A stretch of DNA of 64,000 nt from Shinisaurus crocodilurus. Its lineage: Eukaryota; Chordata; Lepidosauria; Squamata; Shinisauridae. Each line of letters opens with the position of its first letter. Position 1 is the stretch's first letter. Shown in pieces: positions 31,443 to 42,513 of this stretch. Under the pieces are notes generated by a model that made no database searches, was not told the origin of the DNA, and saw only the letters and a list, made by a program, of their open reading frames with translations. The DNA lies in NCBI GenBank assembly GCA_021292165.1, contig CM037876.1:289641938-289705937 (forward strand), written 5' to 3'. The translations under genes and the position numbers were made by a program.

Positions 31443-32088
31443 CCCCTTGTCAAGGTTCCGCTACTGCAGGGACCCCTTGATCTGCCTTTTGGAGATTTAT
31501 GCCTCTCCTCAAAGCCCCTCCCGTTCCAGGAGATCAAGTCCTTTTACAGCTTCCAATAGCATGGTGTAGGCTGTAGACGTGGTGAATAAGTCACTCCAAA
31601 CTTTCAGGTTAAACAACAGCACTTTACTTATAATATTAGGGTTTTTACTTAATAGAGTGGTTATAATTCAAAAGCAAGTATGATAAAATAAAACAAACAA
31701 ACAATCAAATGTTCTCTAGTATAACTTCAGACTACCTAGTTCCTATGCAACCAGTTTCTCTTTCTCTCTCTCTGCTTCTCTCTGCTGTTTCTCTGCTGCT
31801 GCTTCTAGCTCTCTCCCAGCACACACTGACTGCTAGCTGACCACACCCCACATATATAGCCTTCCCAGGAATGGAAGGTTATAATCATGTGACCTTGAAT
31901 TGGAGATCTAATTCTTAACTTCTATTGGGTAAACTAAAACTCTCAAACTCCCCCTCCCATCCAAGTGTTTGGGCCTTCAGGCTTCACTACTCGAGGGAAG
32001 TGTTTGGGCCTTCAGGCTTCAACAAACTGAAGCCTGTGTAGGCCTCAACAAACCCAATCCTGTGTAGGCCTCAATCCATCACACCCCT
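31443..32088 (-). mobile_element. Solo LTR (636 bp) with 5-bp target duplication
   Basis: LTR is 31448-32083, beginning TGTCAAGG and ending ATCACA on the plus strand, so it has the TG...CA rule. The 5-mer cccct is on both sides (31443-31447 and 32084-32088). On the minus strand a TATA-like ctatatatg (complement of 31854-31862) precedes a pyrimidine/purine tract and an AGTAAA polyA-like signal (complement near 31624-31629). The U3 contains tandem copies of a 35-bp unit (from 31963 and 31998). No internal retroviral or Gypsy coding region is present, as expected after LTR-LTR recombination. Family unknown. Confidence 0.85.
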
Positions 32089-32093
32089 TGTTG

Positions 32094-32480
32094 CAGGAAT
32101 ATAATTTAAAAGCACATGGGTAGACACAAATATCACAGCTTTTTCTCAGCTTAACTTCCAACCAAAAAGAAGCCACCACATAGCATGGCCACATGGTGTG
32201 CCCCAATGAGGCATTATCTGCATTGCATCGCCAATATCTAGTGGAGCTAGGCAACTTCTTCTAAATCAGCATTGAGCACACATTGACTGGAATCGCATGA
32301 CACATTAAGCCACTCTAGGAATAAACCTACTGTGGCTTAACATGTTGTGTTGTGAACACAGGGGGGGTGATTTAGAAGTGACCTGGGGGTGGCTTCCAAA
32401 CCACCCCAAGTAGCCATGGCTTGCGCTAGGGTTTATAAAACCCTAGTAGGCTTAGCGTGTCATCCAAACCCAGATGACAC
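32094..32480. other. No gene; short inverted repeats
   Basis: atgacacattaagccac (about 32297) pairs loosely with gtggcttaacatg (about 32332), and gtgtcatcc / gatgacac pair at 32457-32480. These look like remains of palindromic DNA transposons. Confidence 0.4.
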
Positions 32481-33180
32481 ACTAACCCTATCGCAAGCTT
32501 AAAAGGTACAGAGTCCGTGGACCAGAGTCGCAAACAAAGGCTGCCACTATGGCCAAGGGGCTCTGGATGATGACAGCCGGCCAAGTGCCCAAGTGGCACT
32601 TGGCTGCCTGTCATTGGCTTCCCCGCTTGTGCCTGCCAATGTCCTGCATCAGCAGGAGCACACAGGGAAGCTGCCGAGGTCCACTGCCACACGCCACCTC
32701 GTTCCCAAGACCCACTCAGGGCATGGCGAGGAGGCGGCGCACTGGGGTCTGCCACGTGGCCTCCTCCCAAGTGGGAAGAAGCTGCTACTGCTGCTGCTGC
32801 TGCGTCACTCCCTAGGAAGGGTGAGTTAAATGCGACCTTGCTAGGGAGCGATGCGGCTGCAGTGGCTGTGTGATGGGGGTCTGCTGTGTGCGAGGCAAAC
32901 CCCCATCAAGGCCACTGGTGCGTGCATGGCAAACCCCCATCAAGGCCACTGGTGCGTGCATGGCAAACCCCCATCACAGCTGCTGCGTCACACCCTAGGA
33001 AGGGTGGGTTAAACCCGTCCTTCTTAGGAAGCGACGTGGCAGCAGCTGTTTGCCATGTGTGCAGGAAACCCCTGTCACGGCCACCAGCAGCTCACCCCCC
33101 TCCTCTTGCTGGGTATGGCGCCCACGGTGGCTGTGACGGGGGTTTGCTACGCAACTTGGCCATTGAGTGGATGGGTGATT
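32481..33180. repeat. GC-rich block with 34-bp tandem repeat
   Basis: From 32894 the unit ggcaaacccccatcaaggcc... repeats at 32928 and partly at 32962, period 34. Around it cctaggaagg/gggttaaa words appear twice (about 32812 and 32993), implying a larger decayed duplication. Short frames rich in Cys, Pro and Leu come from the repeat. No promoter or exon could be supported. Confidence 0.6.
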
Positions 33181-34140
33181 TTTAAAAATTCATGAAATAA
33201 ATAAAAATTACTAGTCCACAATATCGCCCCCCCCCAGCCTAAGAGGCTAGTGGCCTGTATTTCCATGCTGGATGTGGGTGAAAGGAAGCCCCCTCCTTTG
33301 TGACCAGCACGAAGGTGCTGGATACTAACAGGCTGGTGGTGGTGGTGGGAAATCCTTCTACCAGACGGGTTGGTAGAGGGGAGGGAAGACATGGCAATCC
33401 ATTCCTCCTCCGCCAGCCCTCTGCATTTCTGTCCTGGGCATAGTGGAAGAAGCTTGCCTTCCTCTGCGGCATGGAAATCCAGCAGACTGGCAGAGGAAGG
33501 ATGGAGATCCATTCCTCCTCCACCAGCCTGTTCACTCAGCCACATGGAATTTCTGGTCGTCTCTGGCTACCAGGTGACTTGCTAAAAGCTGGATCAAGGC
33601 CCATTTCCTAAGGTTTCTATTCTCAGAGTGTTAACTAACAATTAGAGCTTCTCCGTGGGTGGATCTTAAAGTGGTTTTTAAAACTTCTGTTTTATGTGTG
33701 CTTTTAATGCCAGTTTCTTGATGTGGGGGTGTTTGTGGTTTAAGGCTGCAACCCTATGCACACTTACATAGGTCCTTACCACAGAACCCAATGGCACTTA
33801 TTTCCAAGTAGAAATGTATACGGTTGCATTGCAAATAATTTGTTTTAGGAGATAATAATTCTTTCTTTCTTTCTTTCTTTCTTTCTTTGAGTATTGTTGT
33901 TGTTGTTGTTGTACTTTTTATGCTGCTTGTTGGACCTTTTTAGCTGCCTTGAGTGCCTCCTATTGAGGGGGAAAGTGGGATAGAAATGTTAGTATAAATA
34001 CATACACAGACCTTGCTGAATCAGGACAAACAACTTCAAGATAAGACAGAACTGTACTCCTTGAGAGTGAAACCTTCCACCCCATAACTTGTCAAGAGCT
34101 TGGCAACTTCCCTGTTTTGTTTTGTTTTTGCAAACTGAAA
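33181..34140. other. No gene; microsatellites and MITE piece
   Basis: 33240-33545 is a purine/CTCC-rich unclassified repeat with repeated ccattcctcctcc words. A GGCTGCAACC-type short MITE is at 33742-33830, (TTTC)n at 33862-33889 and (TTG)n at 33895-33912. The end resembles an L2-type 3' tail. Confidence 0.45.
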
Positions 34141-34149
34141 AAGGAGGAC

Positions 34150-34395
34150 AGAATTGCATAAAATGTGCATATGCTAATTTATATGTATAGATGCAAATTT
34201 AGAAATAATCGCTATAATTCAAATAGAAAAACAACCTATCTCACCATAGTGAGGAAGACTGTGACCTGTGCGGCTGTTGATGGGCCACTTCAAGGCCCCT
34301 GCTCACAGCTCTTGGTTCTTTGTCTTCAAACCAGACTTGGCCTGGACAGTCCTTCAAACAAAGGACTGTTCTCTTTAAGGTAGGACACATGGCCA
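34150..34395 (+). repeat. Interspersed repeat family E
   Basis: gcataaaatgtgcatatgc, gaagactgtgacctg, ccagacttggcctggacag, ccttcaaacaaaggac and gtaggacacatggcc follow in the same order as in four other copies. Confidence 0.8.
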
Positions 34396-34636
34396 CCCGA
34401 GATCTGAGGCAGGTCATAAAAACAGAAGGTTGTATCCAATGCAGTGCTTCCACAATGGGAACACACACACACCCTGCCCCACTGTAGCCCTCTGTAGCCC
34501 TTGAAAAGCCTCTACCCTACTGAAGATTGAGAGACCTTCAGTAAAAGCCAGGGATGTGGGTCACGGGGCTGCTATGAGAGAGGGGGAAATTTGAGCAGAG
34601 GCTGCATGCACAAGTGGAGCTGCCGTACCACTAGCA

Positions 34637-34771
34637 CAGTGTTCTCCAACCTTGGGTCCCCCGATGTTTTTGGTCTACAACTTCCAGCATGCCCCAGCCA
34701 GCTACACTGGCTGCGGCATGCTGGGAGTTGTAGGCCAAAAACATCGGGGGACCCAAGGTTGGAGAACACTG
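34637..34771. mobile_element. hAT MITE family A, complete, with perfect target duplication
   Basis: 135-bp palindrome. The 8-mer cactagca is identical at 34629-34636 and 34772-34779. Arms differ at a few places only (ggtctacaacttcc vs ggcctacaactccc). Confidence 0.95.
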
Positions 34772-34861
34772 CACTAGCACAATTTGTCTCTGCCTAATTG
34801 CCCATGACTTCTCCTCCCACCACAGCCCTCATCTCCCAGGGCTTCTTTGAGGTCCTCCGAA

Positions 34862-35019
34862 CAGGGGAGGTTGGTGACTCCTGTGTCATGGGGCTCCTTA
34901 TCTATTACATCTTTTTGTTTGAGCTTTATAGGATCTATCCATGGTGCTGAACTCCATCCCCAAAATAGGTTCACCACCATGGAGCACCTCATTGACACAG
35001 GAGCCCCCAGCCTTCACTG
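34862..35019. mobile_element. hAT MITE family C relative
   Basis: Starts CAGGGGAGGTTGGTGAC and ends cccccagccttcactg; centre gatctatccatggtgctgaactc as in 6958-7154. No clean target duplication. Confidence 0.65.
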
Positions 35020-35324
35020 GACCATTTTCACTGTGGGGGACACACACAAGGGGATGCAGTCAGGAGAAGTGGCAAAGAATCCTCCTTTTGTGAGCAGTGT
35101 GTTGGATGGATGTAGCTCAGCAAGGTTGTCACATCCTGGCTGGCCACAGATGAACCTGTTTTTTCCTGACTGGGACTGCAAAACATGCACAAACACATAC
35201 ATCCAGGCAGCTTGTCAGGAACAGGGCAGGCCACAGATCATGGTTATAGGATAGCTACCAACACATTGCCAAAAAAAAAAAAGAAAAAGGAAAGGCATCA
35301 CCAAGAGGGGGGGGGGGAGAAAAG

Positions 35325-35600
35325 AGGACATCAATTTGTGTGTGCTAATTTTTATGCATAGGTGCAAAAGTAGGAACACTAACAATAATTTAAGTAGGAA
35401 TACAATCCATCTGTCCATAGTGGGGAAGACTGTGACCAGGTAACTGGTGTTCCTGCCACTCGGTCTGTTCTCCAGGTACTCTGTTTTTGGGCAATGTCTC
35501 TCTTGTTATGGCTCTCTTTAACTTTCAACCACTCTTGGACTGGACCGCCCTTCAAACAGAGGACTGCCTTCTATAAAGTAGGAGACATGGCCATCTACCC
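35325..35600 (+). repeat. Interspersed repeat family E
   Basis: gtgtgctaatttttatgcat, gaagactgtgaccagg, tggactggaccgcccttc, aaacagaggactgc and gtaggagacatggcc in the family order. It follows a G-run (35311-35318). Confidence 0.8.
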
Positions 35601-36385
35601 ACTCTACATGGCTAGCAGGCCACATTTTGCTTGGTGGGTCACATGATGTGCAGGCCTGAAAATGGGCTTGTATAATGCAAAGAAGGCTGGGACTCCCGTA
35701 TCTTTAGAAAAACAAATTTTGGCTGGTGCAGCTTATCAGGCAAGGCTGAGCAAAAGTGCCCCCGTAGAGATTTCTTCCATTATACAACTACTAACAGTAC
35801 ATGAGTCCTTCTGTCTATTTTTGCATCTCATCATGATACTTCAGGCTTTCATTTTGACCTCTGTTAAAAAAAAGACAAGCCAATTGCTACTGACATTATA
35901 AAATCAAAACTGTGGGCTTAGGGAAGTTTATCGGGCGATGCGTTTTCTCTCCCTCCTCAAAGGCTTCCTTTCTCTCTGATCAAACCTTCCCAAAGATCCT
36001 AACCCTATGGATCTGCCCTCCAAAGTAAATCCCACTGAGTTCAATAGGGCATATTCCTGAGTAAATGTGGATAGGATTGCAACGTCAGAAAAGGAGCAGC
36101 CACTGGGAGATCAAAATGTTGATGAGCAGCAGCAAATGCATGTGAATCTTTGGCAAGGTGAGTATTCCCCCCCCCCACACACACACACACCTCACTCCCG
36201 GCCCAGTGATTTGTCCAGCAGTATCAAATGTTCCATTTTCAAAGTGAACATTGAGATGAGAGAATATAGGGCTCGGCCCTAGTTGAAAATCTTAACTTCA
36301 GTACATATCTATATACTTATATGCTTAAATTAACCTAGCAGGTCTTTCTCTTTTTCTCTCTTCTCTCTTTCTTCTTCTTTTTTTT
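35601..36385. other. No gene; short MITE piece
   Basis: 36003-36085 holds the gagtaaatgtggataggattgcaac end of a GCAATCC-type MITE. The rest is unclassified, with a pyrimidine tract at 36340-36395. Confidence 0.4.
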
Positions 36386-36394
36386 TTTCTCCTT

Positions 36395-36680
36395 TAAGGA
36401 TATAAATTCCAACCATGTTTTGTGTGAAGGGTCTCAGTGCATACTGACATTGTGAGTGTCAGCTCCAGATCACTTTAATCAGAGACTGGATATGCATGAT
36501 AAAACGGATAAGGGACTTTAATCAAAAAATCCGCTGGTCTGGAAACGTGACGCACTCCGCCAAACACACTTCATCCCCTTTTTCTTGTGCCACTGCCAAG
36601 ATTTTTATTTCATGAATATGCAGCGGAGGAGACGATATTACATTAAAATGTGACATTGTTGTGGAGTGTTGGGGATTTGG
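36395..36680. promoter_or_regulatory. Candidate conserved noncoding element
   Basis: Repeat-free sequence with several compact motif-like words: gatatgcatgat and catgaatatgcagc (POU octamer-like), gactttaatcaaa and cactttaatcag (homeodomain or TCF-like). It ends at an (AATA)n run (36686-36712). Conservation is inferred from style only. Confidence 0.3.
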
Positions 36681-36719
36681 AATTACAATAAATAAATAAA
36701 TAAATAAATGCGGGGGTGG

Positions 36720-37680
36720 CTAGGTTTCAGCAAAGTTTTTATCAGTTGTGCGTGAATGTCATGGCGCAGTTTGCCCCTTCCTTCCCCCCCTCCCTACCCA
36801 CAAATTCTCACCCTTCCTACCCCACACACCCCCATCGAAGTTTATGTTTGGGCAGCATATTGGATTCTGCATCTTTATAGAATTCTAAGAAGAAAACTAA
36901 TCTTAGCAGATGGATACTTTGTTTAAATTCAATCCAGCAGGGTATTGTATGGAGTTCTCACCTAAAGACCATAGTTTTCCATACAGAAGACTTATTTGCA
37001 GGTACAGATGCTCAGACGGGGAAATTTCTGTATCAAGAAATTATCACTAGGTTGACAGACTGATCCTGAATGAAAATGAATGCAAAGCTTTTCTCTGGCT
37101 ATGACTGGCTTTGGGTCAGGCATGTAGGGAATTCTGAAGCTCCGATTTTTTCCCTTGGTCCCTTAAAAAAAGAAGAAGTAAAATGAGCAAGATCATAATA
37201 TTATGGTACAGAAATTTGACATCAATAAGCCTGTCTTAGCCTCGATTTCTAGGTTTGTATCTATTGCATATTCAGTTCCAATCTGCATTTATTGAGTGAG
37301 TTACCATTTATGCATTTTAAAACTTTTGTTAAGCCCTTGTACCCAGGATATCTGGCAACTGATTTCTTAAACAATATATCTTGAAACATACAATCCTTGT
37401 ATGCAGCGATGCATTCGTCAGATTAAAGATGAAGGTGCTATCAGATTTTTTTTGCTGTTTTACAGGGTTTTTTTGCTGCCTTGAATACAAACAAGGCAAG
37501 CATTCGGATCAAGAAAAGGTACAACTTCTTAAACACACACAACCCGCACTAGTAAGTAGGACTGAGCTCTCTTGATCATTAGCCAGTGGTAGTTCAAGCC
37601 TCTGCATTTTCTAAGTACAGAACGGACTGGGTAGGTTAATTTAGGGGTGGGGGAAAGATGGCTGGGAGGGAACATAGTAC
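36720..37680. other. No gene; low repeat content
   Basis: AT-rich sequence without recognised repeats. The 64-aa frame at 37381 has no domain. Confidence 0.35.
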
Positions 37681-37730
37681 AGATTTTTAAAATTATGAAT
37701 GGTGTTGGAAGAGTAGAATGTAGGAAGCGT

Positions 37731-37863
37731 GGAAAGCTAAGCAGGGTCAGGCCTGGTTATTACTTGGATGGGAGACCCCTCCTCTAGTTTCCTGCATTGA
37801 ACAGGGGGTTGAACTTGGACTCGATAGCCTTGTAGGCTCCTTCCAACTCTATGATCTATGAAA
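37731..37863 (+). mobile_element. 5S rRNA-derived segment fused to a CR1 3' tail (SINE-like chimera)
   Basis: 37731-37777 matches the internal promoter half of vertebrate 5S rRNA (about nt 46-92): aagctaagcagggtc is the A box, ggcctggtta the intermediate element and acttggatgggagacc the C box, with about three differences. About ten bases later CR1 3' sequence begins (cctgcattgaacaggggg ... cttccaactctatgatctatg). The order is Pol III promoter then LINE tail, as in a 5S-derived SINE. It could also be a 5S pseudogene that happens to abut a CR1 fragment. Confidence 0.7.
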
Positions 37864-38062
37864 TCTGTGAAGCTGCCTTATACTGCTGAGCCAGACACTT
37901 GGTCCATAGAGTTCGATGCTGTCTGCATTAACTTGCAGTGGCTCTCCTGGGTTTCAGGCAGGATTCTGCTTAGTCCTACCTGGAAAAGCCAGGAATTGAA
38001 CGTGGGGCAGGTGCTCTTCCACTCAGAGTATGTGTTCTATCACTGAGCTACAGCCTCTCCTT
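37864..38062 (-). mobile_element. tRNA-derived SINE, near full length
   Basis: Read on the minus strand: tRNA-like head gtagctcagtgatagaac with B-box-like cacgttcaattcctgg, a body with ccaggagagcc and a tail ccttggaccaagtgtctggctcag...aggcagcttcac. Relatives are at 48470-48655, 49435-49640, 20983-21203 and head fragments at 43556 and 46335. Confidence 0.82.
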
Positions 38063-38363
38063 GATATAGTGGAGAGCGAGCGAGCGAGCGCCATTTTCTC
38101 TCCCTTTCAAATGATTAGAAATTGGCTTTACCCAATCAGATTGGTAGTAGGTTGCAAAGTACAATGAAATCCTTAAAAAAAAATAATAATAATAGTAAAT
38201 CAGAATTACATATTAAAATCACAGTTAAAATAATCTATAAACAGAATTTATAACCATTTATAATCAAAATTGCCAGACATTCATAAAACGTCATAGTTCT
38301 TAATATGAGTGGCCTGCAGTGTCTTGGCTGCCAATGAATAGTTAGCCACTGACAGTGTTATGT
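38063..38363. other. No gene; AT-rich
   Basis: A short (GAGC)n run at 38078-38091; otherwise AT-rich sequence resembling a LINE 3' tail. Confidence 0.35.
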
Positions 38364-38365
38364 AT

Positions 38366-38645
38366 TTGAAGTTATTTATTTATCTATTTATTTTATTTAT
38401 TTATTTATTATATTTATTAATCGCCCATCTGGCCAGTCACCCACCTTTCTTCCTGCAAGGAACCCAAGGCGGCTTACACAATCCTCCTCCTCCTCTCCAT
38501 TTTATCCTCACAACAACCATATGGGGTAGGCTAGGCTGAGAGTCCATGAGTGGCCCAAAGTCACCCAGTGAGTTTCATGGCAGAGCGGGGACTAGAACCC
38601 AGATCTCCCAAGTTCCAGTCTAACACTCTCACCACTACGCCATAA
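38366..38645 (-). mobile_element. Sauria-type SINE
   Basis: (atttatt)n tail, an extra insertion of about 30 bp (taatcgcccatctggccagtc) next to the tail, then the usual body and a tRNA head ending accactacgccata. Confidence 0.85.
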
Positions 38646-38802
38646 TCTCCTGAGGGGATCTATCTGCATATAACTTGATAAATTGCCCAAAACATTTCTT
38701 TCTGGGATCCTTGTACAAGGGGCAATACAGCAAATAATATATCTTCCTTCTGATTGCATCCAAATATACATCTCCATTCATTGACTGGGACACCCAAGTA
38801 TT

Positions 38803-39382
38803 GCGGCAAATCGCGGGAAGTACTAGTTCCCCTCTACTCAGCACTGGTTAGGCCTCATCTTGAGTACTGCATCCAGTTCTGGGCACCACACTTTAAGAAG
38901 GATGTAGACAAACTGGAAAGGGTTCAGAGGAGGGCAGCAAAGATGATTAGGGGACTAGAAACAAAGCCCTATGAGGACAGACTGAAATAACTGGGCATGT
39001 TTAGCCTTCAGAAGAGAAGACTGAGGGGAGATATGATAGCACTCTTCAAGTACTTGAAAGGTTGTCACACAGAAGAGGGCCAGGATCTCTTCTTGATTAT
39101 CCCAGAGTGCAGGACATGGAATAATGTTACAGGAAGTTACAGGAAGCCAGATTCCGCCTAGACATCAGGAAAAAATTCCTGACTGTTAGAGCAATATGTC
39201 AATGGAACCAACTACCTAGGGATGTTGTGGGCTATCCCACACTGGAGGCATTCAAGTGCAGCTGGACAGTCATCTGTTGGGGATGCTTTGACTTGGGTTC
39301 CTGCATTGAGCAGGGGGTTGGACTCGATGGCCTTATAGGCCCCTTTCATCTCTACTATTCTCTGATTCTCTGATTCTATGAA
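38803..39382 (+). pseudogene. CR1 LINE, 5'-truncated
   Basis: Frame 38754-38990 reads [21 protein letters not shown], then [20 protein letters not shown] and [13 protein letters not shown] before a stop (CR1 has E-L there). Later: GMFSL, ALFKYLKG, and a tail of repeated ctctgattctctgattctatg. A small direct repeat (ttacaggaag twice, 39126) shows a local duplication. Confidence 0.92.
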
Positions 39383-39835
39383 GGCATCAGTTGCAACCTC
39401 AATTCTGTAAATGCCTTATGCAGATGTGGATGTGTCAGGCCCTCAAAGGAGTGTGATCTTCCGTATAATTGAATTGAGGAATACATAGTAGGCAGGATAC
39501 AGAGGCTGATTTCTAAAAGGAGAGCTCCCAGGGCTCATATTTGCCTAGATGTTCTGACCTCTGACCCAGGTGTTACCCCCCCACCCTGCCACTAAGCTTA
39601 GAAGGAAGAATGTTCAACATTCTGAGAAGCACATCCATTTTGATTATGACTTCAGTTACAGTGGATCACGATGCTCACAAATCCATCAGGAAGGCTGGGT
39701 TTTGCTTGGAGAAGCAAACATTCCCTTCCCCCTGCACAGTTTGGTCCTCTCTCCTAGTACTTTTTGCTGTATCACCTTGGCTTGGTTGGTGCTGGCAGGA
39801 CCAGGTGAGGACCAGAACTCATATCACCTTGAAGG

Positions 39836-39888
<53 letters not shown>

Positions 39889-39984
39889 ATATGTACACAC
39901 CAGTCCAGCTAAGGAGATCCTCGTACAAAAACAGTCTCCTATGTAATCTTTGCCAAAAAGCCTGGAAAGCTGCTGCTAGTCATT
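39383..39984. other. No gene; (AT)n(GA)n microsatellite
   Basis: (AT)n at 39836-39854 joins (GA)n at 39855-39887. The 194-aa and 81-aa frames across it include poly-(YI) and (RE) artefacts. Confidence 0.6.
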
Positions 39985-40340
39985 GTAGATCGGGAGTGGG
40001 GAACCTCTTTCAGCCCGAGGGCCGAATTCCATTTCAGAGAAGCTCTTGGGGGCTGCATTCCAGTGGTGGGTGGGGGCAAAGGCCAAAGGGGAAGGCCCAA
40101 AATATACCAACATATTGCAGCTTAAAGCTCTTAGCGGCAGTAACTAAGCCTTAGGAGAGCCATTTCAGCCTTTTAGAATGTGTGTGTGGGAGGGGACTGC
40201 ACAAAAGCTGAGGAACCACCAAATGATTGGTGGTTGGGGGGGAAAGGATGGTGCCAAGGAAGGGGGCATGACCTTTTGGGGAACCCCAGAGGGCCAGGTT
40301 GGGACCCCCGGGGGGTGGAGTCCCAGTCTGGTTCCCCATC
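39985..40340. mobile_element. hAT-like element, family F
   Basis: gggagtggggaacctctttcagccc, a ggccgaattcc centre, and tctggttccccat at the far side; related to 24252-24609. Confidence 0.55.
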
Positions 40341-40440
40341 ATGTTCTAGATGATACTGAGCTATTCATTTATTTTACTTATTCATTCTAAAAATGTGGAA
40401 ACTGTGCCTTCACCCCAAAGAGGATCTCAGGGTGGTGTGT

Positions 40441-40567
40441 CAGTGGTTCCCAACCTTGGGTCCCCAGATGTTGCTGGACTACAGCTCTCAGCATACCCTA
40501 CTAATGACAAGGGATGCTGGGAGCTGTAGTCCAGAAACATCTGGGGACCTAAGGTTGGGAACCACTG
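40441..40567. mobile_element. hAT MITE, family A relative with CAGTGGTTCCC ends
   Basis: Palindrome with ends CAGTGGTTCCCAACCTTGG and its complement and inner arms ctacagctctcagca/tgctgggagctgtag. No matching 8-mers flank it, so it is older than the CAGTGTTCTCC copies. Confidence 0.8.
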
Positions 40568-41160
40568 AGCTAGATGGACTGATGGTCCAACTTGGTAGAA
40601 GGCAGCTTCTTATGTACCTACAAGAGGAAGACCAAGCCTGGCCTTCCTCTACTGATGTCATTGCTGGCTGCCAAGCCAAGCTGCATCACAGCTGTTAGGG
40701 ACACTGCATTGAAAAAAGAATGCCTGTTTGTTTGTTTGTTTATTTAAACAATGTATAGACCACTTGACTATATCTAAAAAGAATATCTACAGAACAACCA
40801 CAGTGTGCAGAGCAATCCTATGGTTCCTTTGAGAGCATCACAGAGACCATAGGATATGGCAGATCCCCCAGCCAACCCAAGTCCCTAGACAGTACTACAA
40901 CCTCAGGAGGGGGAATCTGAAATTGGGATGTTCTCCCACCCACACCCACTCACAGCTGTCCCAGAAAGCAGTGCGGTGGCTGCTCTTCCAAGGTCACAAC
41001 AGCAATATCAAAGGAGCTCATGGAGATGGAAAAGGGGGTGAGATGATGGGTGGGGACGGGAAGGAGGAGGAGATGCCAGGATCCACAGGATCGTAAAGCC
41101 TCTCCATTGCTCATCCTGCCCACAACTAGGAAGCTCAGCTAGATCTTGGAGCCCTCTGTC
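40568..41160. other. No gene; SINE tail and unclassified repeat
   Basis: 40568-40620 (agatggactgatggtccaac ... ggcagcttcttatgtacc) is the tail of the tRNA-derived SINE. From 40810 a CAATCCTATGG-ended GC-rich repeat begins. Confidence 0.5.
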
Positions 41161-41440
41161 TATCAAGAGGCAATCCCTGAGGACTAAACCTTTTAAAAAA
41201 GAAAATACAAAACATCTCAGTTTAAAAACATTTCAAATAATCAAAAGATAAACATCTAACACTAAAATCAGTAGAGCCGACAATCAAACGGGGCAACATA
41301 ATCAGTCTGGGAAGGCCTGGGTGAAAAGGTAGATCTTCTAACTGACACCTAAACCATGACACAGTTGGCGCTTCCTGCATACCAAGCGGCAAGGCATTCC
41401 ACAAAATGGGTGCCACCACGGAGCAGCATTGCCATTCTCA
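41161..41440 (-). pseudogene. L2-type LINE 3' end, reversed
   Basis: On the minus strand 41419-41222 reads MVAPILWNALPLGMQ and EAPTVSWFRCQLEDL, the post-RT LWN-LP box, then an A-rich 3' UTR. Confidence 0.75.
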
Positions 41441-41546
41441 GTGCAGGGCCCCTTCCAGGTTTCATCATTCTTGGCTTCTAGGGAACCTTGGCCTTATGAG
41501 AGATGAATGAGTGGTGCTAATAGATGTCATGTCTTCCGCATGCCTA

Positions 41547-41765
41547 GGGCAGGGATGGGCAAAGAGTAGATCTTCAAATATTGACAACTTCACATGATTT
41601 GCCTGGAATGATTTCCAACTTCTTAGAAACATTGGTGAATGCTCTCCAGAGTTCTGGACTACAACTCAGAGCATTCCTGCCTGACCATTGGCCATGCTGC
41701 CAAGGGCTTCTGGGAGTTGAAGTCCAAAACCTCTGGAGATCTACCTTCAGCTTACCCCTGGCCTA
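41547..41765. mobile_element. hAT-like palindromic element
   Basis: gggatgggcaaagagtagatc at the left and gatctaccttcagcttacccctg at the right are inverted; centre has ctacaactc and gggagttgaag arms. Left half resembles 3371-3475. Confidence 0.55.
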
Positions 41766-42439
41766 GGGAGCCAGTTAAGCTATAGTCAAGTCAGACCAAG
41801 GATGTCAGCCCCCTAGTATCATATAATTCTGAGAAGCCGAGCTTCCAGGCCATGCAAGATCACATGGGTTCCTACAATCTCTGGTATCTGCCACAGCAAA
41901 CAGAAAGCCTTATCCTGGGACTCAGGGCCCTGTTGCACGTGGAACAGCCATTTTAAAAACACAACCTTTGTTCATAGCTCACTGTGTGGCCTGAATAGGG
42001 AGTGGGGTTGCTTGGGTGGTGTCAGTGGCAAGAGTGGTGACAGGCAAAGCAATTTGATTTGTGCTTGCTCCAGCAGAGTCTACACTGCAACCTAATTGCT
42101 TTGGATGTCTTTCTTTAAAAAAAAAAAAAATACAAGTCCTTCTCAAAACGAACCATTTCAGAAATGTCAGCACTGCTGTGTAAGTGAAGAGAGTGAAACT
42201 CTTCTTGTACTGAAGCAGAAGGAAATGTGCCAAGAGCTGCCAAGGATATAAGCAAAAATTCTCAGCTGTCCTGTATGGTGAGCCAGTAGGGCTATGGGCC
42301 AGAGTATGACCTTCCCGTCCTTTTCGCTCTTCATCTCCCTCTATTTTTTAATCCACTGTCCTTGATCTTTGTTTTATTGTTGCCATGTGACTGGGAAAGC
42401 ATTATAACATCATCAAAGTTGCTTCTCTTATCTGCAAAA
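41766..42439. other. No gene seen
   Basis: Unclassified, with an A-run at 42116-42130. Confidence 0.35.
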
Positions 42440-42512
42440 CAACCCGGTAAGGTGGATTAGGCTGAGAGGTAGTGACCGGCCTAAGGTCACCCACTGAACT
42501 TCATGGTTGAAT
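42440..42512 (-). mobile_element. Sauria-type SINE fragment
   Basis: ggtaaggtggattaggctgag ... gtcacccactgaacttcatgg is a diverged piece of the SINE body on the minus strand. Confidence 0.6.
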
Positions 42513-42513
42513 G

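Noticed and set aside
32894..32978. CRISPR-like array
   Set aside because: The copies are directly tandem without spacers, and the window is vertebrate DNA.
37731..37777. Functional 5S rRNA gene
   Set aside because: Only the internal promoter half is present; the first 45 and last 28 nt and a T-run terminator are missing.
40441..40567. 8-bp target duplication for this MITE
   Set aside because: Flanking 8-mers tggtgtgt and agctagat do not match, so none is claimed.
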